Shown here: positions 13,386 through 17,778 of the stretch, in pieces
How positions within the stretch are numbered: the first letter of the stretch is position 1
Layout: every line of letters starts with the position of its first letter
Assembly (NCBI GenBank): GCA_964410435.1
Contig: CAYPGY010000029.1
Coordinates: 1 to 17,778 of the forward strand
DNA length: 17,778 nt
Direction: 5' to 3'
Source: Bathycorpusculum sp964410435
GTDB lineage: Archaea > Thermoproteota > Bathyarchaeia > Bathyarchaeales > Bathycorpusculaceae
Translations under genes and position numbers: made by a program
Notes under the pieces: generated by a model
The model's input: the letters and a program-made list of their open reading frames with translations, nothing else
What the model was told of the DNA's origin: nothing
The model's database searches: none

Positions 13386-14252
13386 TTGGCTAAGGACTTA
13401 ATCGCTGACGGCGACTACGTGCTGATCTATCTTGACGCACGCAGAACATACATGATAAAGATGCAAAAGGGGCAAACCTTCCACACCCACAAAGGCTACC
13501 TGAAACTTGACGACTTAATCGGCAAAGAGTATGGTGAGCCAATAAAAAGCAGCCTCGGCGTCACATTCACTACACTAAAACCTAAACTAACAGATTACAT
13601 GATGAAAAGCGGCCGCAACACACAAATCGTCTACCCAAAAGACGCAGCCTTAATCGTGATGTTTAGCGGCATCGGACCCGGAAGCCGAGTTTTCGAATCT
13701 GGCACAGGCACAGGCTCATTAACCAGTGCACTTGCCCACTACGTCGGCCCAACCGGCAAAGTCTACACCTACGAGTTGCGCCCAGAATTCCAGAAAAATG
13801 CACGCAAAAACCTCGAAAAAGCCAAACTAATAGATAACGTCGAAATGAAATCAGGCGACGTCACAATGGGCATCGAGGAACGCGACTTAGATGCAGTAAT
13901 CTTAGACCTTGCTGTTCCGTGGCTTGTTATCCCACACGCATACGAAGCGCTCAAACCCTCAGGTGTGCTTGTCTCGTTTAGTCCAACAATCGATCAAGTT
14001 GTACGCGCCACTGAAGCATTACGCGAAGCAGGATTCGTCTTCATAGAAACCATCGAGTGCATAATGCGTACCATGCAGGTTGAACGTGGAAAAACACGCC
14101 CCAACACCATGATGACTGGACATACAGGCTACATAACCCACGCTAGGAAAATCATTAAAACACAAGAAACCCCGCCGCCAGAAGCGGTTAATGAAGAAGT
14201 AATAGAAAACCCAGAAGAAACAAATGTGGAAATGGCAGAGGATTCTGCCTAA
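13386..14252 (+). CDS. trmI: tRNA (adenine-57/58-N1)-methyltransferase TrmI
   Basis: TrmI uses S-adenosylmethionine to methylate N1 of A58, and in archaea also A57, in the T-loop of tRNA. The N-terminal small beta domain (IADGDYVLIYLD, about 6-17, and QTFHTHKGYLKLDDLIGKEY) is typical. The RNQIIxPKDAA-like motif appears as GRNTQIVYPKDAALIVMF. The cofactor loop is FESGTGTGSLT (about 103-113). The catalytic-site motif is DLAVPW (174-179) where DLPxPW is usual. Near the end MRPRTT-type residues read KTRPNTMMTGHTGYITHAR, followed by an acidic tail of about 30 residues. The frame reaches a TTG at 13320; I prefer the TTG at 13386, which has GAGG 9 bases upstream and matches the family start. The gene converges on the radical SAM gene with a 4-base overlap. 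Confidence 0.92.
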   Translation: MAKDLIADGDYVLIYLDARRTYMIKMQKGQTFHTHKGYLKLDDLIGKEYGEPIKSSLGVTFTTLKPKLTDYMMKSGRNTQIVYPKDAALIVMFSGIGPGSRVFESGTGTGSLTSALAHYVGPTGKVYTYELRPEFQKNARKNLEKAKLIDNVEMKSGDVTMGIEERDLDAVILDLAVPWLVIPHAYEALKPSGVLVSFSPTIDQVVRATEALREAGFVFIETIECIMRTMQVERGKTRPNTMMTGHTGYITHARKIIKTQETPPPEAVNEEVIENPEETNVEMAEDSA

Positions 14253-15892
14253 GCTTCTACTTTCTGTTTTATTTGTCCCTTTACTCTTCGGCCGTTGTCG
14301 TGCATTGGCATGCTAAGTTGATAGATTGCTTCTTTGAATTGTTGTCCGCTTGGGCCGCGTGTTAAACTGTAGTATGTGCCGAAGATTTTACCGAAGTATG
14401 GGATAACGATTTTGTCGAAAGCTTTGTACGCCAATGGGTGCGGTAACCGGTTTTCTAAGAATGTGGGTTTCCAGATTTTGATGTTGTATTCCCAGCATTT
14501 TATGAAGAAGTCCCAGCGTGCTTTGTTAAGCGAGTTTACCTCTGCACCTTTCTGTTTCATTAAAACACAGTTTTCTAGTGGTACAAAGAAGAGTGGCACA
14601 TAGAAGGCGTTGTAGTCTTTGAGTTTATCCATCAGCTCCAGCGTCATGAGCATGTCTTCTTCCTTCTCATCTGGCAAGCCGATGATAAGTGTGGCTAAGG
14701 GGTACCAGTCGTTATCGTTTAAAATACCGAATGCGTTAGTGACAACATCTTGCCATTGCTCAGGCTGGAACGGCAACATCTTGCCGGCCATGTATTTTTT
14801 CATGAGGCGTGGACTGCCGGTTTCGATGCCTGTCTCGGCAGTGATAATCGGTTTTTTGCCGAAGCTATACCATGATTTCTCTATTAATATCTCAGCGAGT
14901 TGCTGGATCATTTTAGGGTCATGCCAGACAGGTGCAAGTGACATGTGAGCTGCCTGAATGCTCTTAACACCCGGGTAATCAGCAACGGATTTGAAAAGGT
15001 TCACTACTGCTTCTCTATTAGGGATAAACTTTGCATTTTTTGAGCCGTAGAGGAACATGTCCTCGGTGATTAGGGTAATGTGGTCGCTGCCCTGTGCTAC
15101 GCTTAGTGCAACTTCTTTCATTATCTTCTCTAGTGGTACGTCGATTTTATGCTGCATTGTAGGTGTGCAGAATTGGCAGTTTCTACCGCAGCCTTTACTG
15201 ATTTCTACCGCGCCATGTAAAGCGACATGTTTAGTTAGGGGCATTTCTTGGTTGTAATTCCAGTTATCAAGTGATTCGTCTGCTTTTGCAATTCGCGGTA
15301 GCTCTTCGCCGTTAAGCGCTTTTTTGAAGAGTTTAACGATGGGTCCTGGTCTTCCGCCCATCAAAACGCAGTCTACGCCGTAGCTTTTAGATACGTGTTG
15401 GCGTTCAAGCTGCCATGATCCGTATCCGCCGACGATGACTTTGAGGTTCGCTTTGTATTTTTTTATGGCTGGGTGCTCGATGAGTTTTCGGAATTCTATG
15501 CGGTTCATGGGTTCGCCGCCGCCTACGATGCTGCTGTAGGTTTTGCTGACGTATCCCATGCCTGTTGGGTCCATGCTGGATATGCCGATTATTCTTGTTT
15601 CTGGCCCAACGAATTTGTCCAAGTCTTCTGGGTAAGCTACTGCGATGTCGTCTGGGCTGAATCCGCCTTCGAGAAGGATTGATTCTACCTTTCGCAGTCC
15701 ATATGGCGCATAGCTTGCTTGTCCATCTGGTAACTGTGGATGATGTGGGTAGAGTGTTTTTCGTACGTATGATAATGGGATGGGGCCTTTACCGAATCCG
15801 CCAGCGAAAGCGATGAATGGGTTGTTTATCCAGTCACTCATTTCTGTGGCTGACGCAGTTAGAACGATTTTTTTGCCCTTGATATTTTCCAA
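14249..15892 (-). CDS. Radical SAM enzyme with possible N-terminal B12-binding-type domain
   Basis: A 547-residue protein. The radical SAM cluster motif is GCGRNCQFCTP with Cys235, Cys239 and Cys242 (C-x3-C-x2-C), which binds a 4Fe-4S cluster and cleaves S-adenosylmethionine. The barrel continues with ITLITEDMFLYG, TAETGIETGSPRLMKKYMAG (about 351-370) and ATLIIGLPDEKEED, all typical of the B12-dependent-type superfamily (methyltransferase/oxidoreductase). The N-terminal 200 residues have a Rossmann-like pattern (RIIGISSMDPTGMGY, KVIVGGYGSW, VDCVLMGGRPG) of a cobalamin-binding domain, but the usual DxHxxG motif is not seen. The start is TTG with GAGG 10 bases upstream. The product is unknown; roles in tetrapyrrole, lipid or tRNA modification cannot be told apart. 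It is convergent with trmI. Confidence 0.85.
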   Translation of the reverse strand: MENIKGKKIVLTASATEMSDWINNPFIAFAGGFGKGPIPLSYVRKTLYPHHPQLPDGQASYAPYGLRKVESILLEGGFSPDDIAVAYPEDLDKFVGPETRIIGISSMDPTGMGYVSKTYSSIVGGGEPMNRIEFRKLIEHPAIKKYKANLKVIVGGYGSWQLERQHVSKSYGVDCVLMGGRPGPIVKLFKKALNGEELPRIAKADESLDNWNYNQEMPLTKHVALHGAVEISKGCGRNCQFCTPTMQHKIDVPLEKIMKEVALSVAQGSDHITLITEDMFLYGSKNAKFIPNREAVVNLFKSVADYPGVKSIQAAHMSLAPVWHDPKMIQQLAEILIEKSWYSFGKKPIITAETGIETGSPRLMKKYMAGKMLPFQPEQWQDVVTNAFGILNDNDWYPLATLIIGLPDEKEEDMLMTLELMDKLKDYNAFYVPLFFVPLENCVLMKQKGAEVNSLNKARWDFFIKCWEYNIKIWKPTFLENRLPHPLAYKAFDKIVIPYFGKIFGTYYSLTRGPSGQQFKEAIYQLSMPMHDNGRRVKGQIKQKVEA

Positions 15893-16111
15893 TCTTTTTC
15901 TTCCTCAACGCAGATTCAACATACGTGTATAGGGCTTTTAAAAATTACTATCGCTGATATGGTTTTGTGAAAAGCGTCTGAGCACGCGATATACTGTGGC
16001 TGTCGTTTGATTGGCTCCGTATTTTTATTCCGTTTAATCTGTTTAATGGATATGCTGCTGCAAGCGTTCACTGGTAAGCAACATTCTGTCGCGCCATAAG
16101 GTGAAGCTTCA

Positions 16112-16155
16112 GGTGAATAGCCTTACAGGTTACCACACCCATAAGGTTATTCACC
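16112..16155. repeat. Long inverted repeat forming a 14-bp hairpin
   Basis: Left arm GGTGAATAGCCTTA (16112-16125) and right arm TAAGGTTATTCACC (16142-16155) are complementary at 13 of 14 positions, and the odd one is a G-U pair in RNA of the plus strand. The loop has 16 bases and itself contains GGT...ACC. Just upstream is AGGTGAAGCTTC with the 8-base palindrome GAAGCTTC and a second AGGTGAA. No long T-run follows on either strand, so it is not a standard terminator. Confidence 0.7.
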
Positions 16156-16292
16156 CTTTGCCGTCCGAGTAACTCTGAGTTTTCATCCAATCAATTATGT
16201 CTACTTAATGCCTTCTCGTCATTCGGCAATTCACACTGATGCGTAGCGGAACTTAAAAGCATTATACAGAGCTAACTTGGTTTCGGATACGC

Positions 16293-16301
16293 TTTTATTT
16301 T
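16293..16301 (+). promoter_or_regulatory. TATA box of rubrerythrin
   Basis: TTTTATTTT centred near 16297, followed about 26 bases later by the expected transcription start at about 16322 and a short leader carrying AGGA 8 bases before the ATG at 16336. Confidence 0.5.
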
Positions 16302-16335
16302 TGTTTACGCCAATCAATAGGACAGGATTGAGATT

Positions 16336-16908
16336 ATGGATTTTGTTGGAAGCCAAACAGAAAAGAACCTGCTTGCAGCATTTGCAGGTGAATCCCAAGC
16401 ACGAAACCGATACACATTCTTTGCCAGCGTAGCTAAAAAACAGGGTTACGAGCAGATAGCAGCAATCTTTGAAGAAACCGCAGCGAACGAGAAGGAACAC
16501 GCAGAACTATTCTTCAAGCACCTAAAAGGCGGCGAAGTAGAAATAACCGCTTCGTACCCCGCAGGCGTAATCGCCTCAACAGCCGACAACCTTAAAGCCG
16601 CAGCGGCAGGCGAAAAAATGGAGTGGAGCACAATTTATCCAAGCTTCGCCGAAGTCGCCCAAAAAGAGGGCTTCAGCGATGTAGCAAAAACCTTCACTAT
16701 GGTTGCTCAAGCAGAAACCTACCATGAACGCCGATACAACAAGCTGCTAGAAAACATAAACGAGGGCAAAGTATTCAAAAAAGATCAGCCGATCAAGTGG
16801 AAATGCAGAAACTGCGGAATGGTGGTCGAGGGACCCGAAGCGCCTGACAAGTGCCCAACATGCGCGCATCCACAATCATACTTTGAGGTCTGGGTAGAAA
16901 ACTACTAA
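16336..16908 (+). CDS. rbr: Rubrerythrin
   Basis: Rubrerythrin is a cytoplasmic peroxidase of anaerobes that reduces hydrogen peroxide with electrons from rubredoxin or NAD(P)H systems. At 190 residues it has the standard two-domain form. The ferritin-like four-helix bundle (1-140) carries the di-iron ligands Glu19 (AGESQARNRY), Glu52 and His55 (EKEH), Glu93, Glu96, Glu127 and His130 (AETYHERRY). The C-terminal rubredoxin domain binds one iron through Cys157, Cys160 (KCRNCG) and Cys173, Cys176 (KCPTC). The start ATG has AGGA 8 bases upstream and its own TATA box, so it is probably a single-gene transcript; T-rich tracts follow the stop. All key residues are intact. It points to an anaerobic, oxygen-exposed lifestyle. 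Confidence 0.96.
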   Translation: MDFVGSQTEKNLLAAFAGESQARNRYTFFASVAKKQGYEQIAAIFEETAANEKEHAELFFKHLKGGEVEITASYPAGVIASTADNLKAAAAGEKMEWSTIYPSFAEVAQKEGFSDVAKTFTMVAQAETYHERRYNKLLENINEGKVFKKDQPIKWKCRNCGMVVEGPEAPDKCPTCAHPQSYFEVWVENY

Positions 16909-17333
16909 CCCAACTCACTTTCTTTTTTGCTCTCAAGAGACCCCCTCCCCTTATTTAACGGTAGATAAAATTTTTTGCTGTTGTTTGCGTTTTTTCTTTT
17001 TTTGGATGTGAATTGTCCTATGCTGCCACATGTTTGTTTGTGGGTGCGGTTCTGTTTTTCTTTTGCAATGCGTCTCTTTGCCTGTTGGGATGTGGGATAC
17101 CCGTTTTTCTCCACATCGCCTACATAGTTCCATGCAGGCGGGATGTGGATATGAATGTGAAAGTACATAGCGAACCCTTCAGAAACCCACAAGAAACAAT
17201 TCTAAAGTACATACGACGTAAACAGAAAAAAGGTTAATCATTTATTGATCTAATAATAAAGCATCGAAGCTCGGGGGTTTCTTAGCAAATTTTTTTATAA
17301 TTATCAGGCGTTGTTGAATCTGAGAAGAGCATC
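16909..17333. other. 425-base gap with T-rich tracts and repeated complementary elements
   Basis: The first part holds terminator-like T-runs for rubrerythrin (TTTCTTTTTT at about 16919, GTTTTTTCTTTTTTT at about 16989). From 17004 to 17148 short complementary elements ATGTG(G) and CCACA(T) alternate. The strongest pairing is CCACATCGCCT (17111-17121) with AGGC and GATGTGG (17136-17148). A 28-codon basic frame (MNVKVHSEPFRNPQET...) from 17151 to 17237 is possible but weak. The last part is the AT-rich promoter of the next gene. Confidence 0.5.
17294..17300 (+). promoter_or_regulatory. TATA box of the last gene
   Basis: TTTATAA within a T-run, centred about 37 bases before the ATG at 17334, giving a leader of about 11 bases with a weak GAGAAGAG ribosome site. 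Confidence 0.5.
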
Positions 17334-17778
17334 ATGCGAGCATACCCTAAACTGTTAATCTTAACGTTTCTAGTAGTCATAGTCGCCTTACCTGTACTTG
17401 CGGCGGACGCAAAACCCACCATTAGCTTAAGCTTCTACAAGGACAACGGCTACGGCTGGAGCAACGATATGGGCGGCCTCTGGACCCTAAAAACCGCCAC
17501 TTCAACCGATACAGCCTACGTGGAATTCTACCTCGACGACAAATTGCAATTAAACGACACTACAGCGCCCTATAGTTGGCAGTTCAATACAGAAGATTAC
17601 CCTCTTGGCGAGCATACTCTTAGCGCAGTAGCATACGACGCCTCTGGAGAAAGCGAAACTGCCACTGTAACCCGTAACTTCGTAGAGTACAACACCAGCA
17701 ACGTACTACTAGTGATTATAGTCGTCGTTGTAGTAGTCTTTGCTGTCATAGTTGGCGTCGCTGTTTACAGGATAAAGA
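17334..17778 (+). CDS. Secreted Ig-like protein with membrane anchor, cut by the right edge
   Basis: An open frame of 148 codons runs past the right edge. A signal peptide is at 1-24 (MRAYPKLLILTFLVVIVALP, cleavage near VLAADA). An immunoglobulin-like domain of the Big_9 type follows at about 28-115; its hallmark is VEFYLDDKLQLNDTTAPYSW followed by LGEHTLSAVAYDASG. A valine-rich transmembrane helix lies at about 123-144 and a basic cytoplasmic start YRIK follows, so the remaining missing part is probably a short tail. N-glycosylation sequons (NDT, NTS) are present. Such domains form surface or adhesion modules. The start ATG has a TATA box upstream and begins exactly at the signal peptide. 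Confidence 0.8.
   Translation, partial: MRAYPKLLILTFLVVIVALPVLAADAKPTISLSFYKDNGYGWSNDMGGLWTLKTATSTDTAYVEFYLDDKLQLNDTTAPYSWQFNTEDYPLGEHTLSAVAYDASGESETATVTRNFVEYNTSNVLLVIIVVVVVVFAVIVGVAVYRIK

Larger units (their letters stand above)
15893..16335. other. 443-base gap without a protein gene
   Basis: I find no convincing coding frame here; the longest plus-strand ATG frame from 16046 has 17 codons. The left edge holds the radical SAM ribosome site and AT-rich promoter sequence (TGTATAG on the plus strand at 15926-15932, and TTTTAAAAA nearby). The centre holds a strong inverted repeat at 16112-16155, and the right edge the rubrerythrin promoter. A structured RNA or a remnant of a small mobile element is possible. 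Confidence 0.6.

Noticed and set aside
16231..16500. An 89-residue Cys-rich minus-strand frame
   Set aside because: It is mostly antisense to the well-supported rubrerythrin gene and its composition is a by-product of that gene's codons.
16905..17192. A 95-residue minus-strand Lys/Asn-rich frame in the gap after rubrerythrin
   Set aside because: The residues come from T-rich terminator tracts on the plus strand, and no domain or start signal is visible.
17013..17237. A 74-residue plus-strand frame with hydrophobic, Cys-rich start
   Set aside because: It begins at a TTG without a ribosome site, the hydrophobic part reflects T-rich DNA, and the region is better explained by repeated complementary elements. 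The last 28 codons alone remain a weak possibility.
1..17778. tRNA genes, rRNA genes and CRISPR arrays
   Set aside because: I looked for T-loop GTTCRANNC-type motifs on both strands and for regularly spaced direct repeats and saw none. A dedicated tRNA search would be needed to exclude intron-containing tRNAs.

Overview
The window reads as a chromosomal stretch from an anaerobic archaeon, most likely of the Thermoproteota side and perhaps Bathyarchaeia-like. The reasons are a complete TiaS (an archaea-specific tRNA-Ile2 wobble enzyme), an archaeal-type TrmI, stand-alone RAM (Lrp/AsnC ligand-binding) proteins without a DNA-binding domain, a DUF996-type membrane protein, TATA-like promoters about 25-30 bp upstream of start codons or leaders, T-run terminators, GGTG/GAGG ribosome sites and several TTG starts. 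The placement below domain level is inference. I see no tRNA, rRNA, CRISPR array or complete insertion sequence.

Left part (1-5461): a reading-frame tail enters at the left edge, followed by two small two-helix membrane proteins. The second converges on and overlaps tiaS. The minus strand then carries three RAM-only proteins (2174-2485, 2990-3295, 5187-5420). They are interleaved with a previously easy-to-miss 42-residue C2H2 zinc-finger protein (2765-2893), a flippase-like polytopic membrane protein and a secreted, membrane-anchored protein. The order secreted protein, flippase-like protein, RAM protein is closely spaced and looks like an operon. A TATA element that reads on both strands separates the third RAM gene from a plus-strand zinc-ribbon membrane protein.

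Middle part (5563-10500): zinc-ribbon membrane protein, CTP synthase (pyrG) with unusual residues around an intact glutaminase nucleophile, a small coiled-coil-like unknown, a CBS-pair protein whose stop codon sits in the loop of a terminator-like hairpin, then a PadR regulator followed by a DUF996-type membrane protein. A second, divergent PadR gene has a perfect 8+8 palindrome in its leader, a good autoregulatory operator candidate.

Right part (10638-17778): a 563-residue protein with a Bud32/RIO-like kinase domain at its C-terminus behind an unfamiliar N-terminal half, two small unknowns, trmI, a convergent radical SAM enzyme, a 443-base non-coding gap with a strong 14-bp hairpin, rubrerythrin, a 425-base gap with repeated complementary CCACAT/ATGTGG elements, and a secreted Ig-like protein cut by the right edge.

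Themes are tRNA modification (TiaS, TrmI), small-ligand sensing without DNA binding (three RAM proteins, CBS pair), envelope proteins and oxidative-stress defence (rubrerythrin). The points most worth following are the RAM-protein cluster, the kinase fusion, the tiny zinc finger and the 16112-16155 hairpin.
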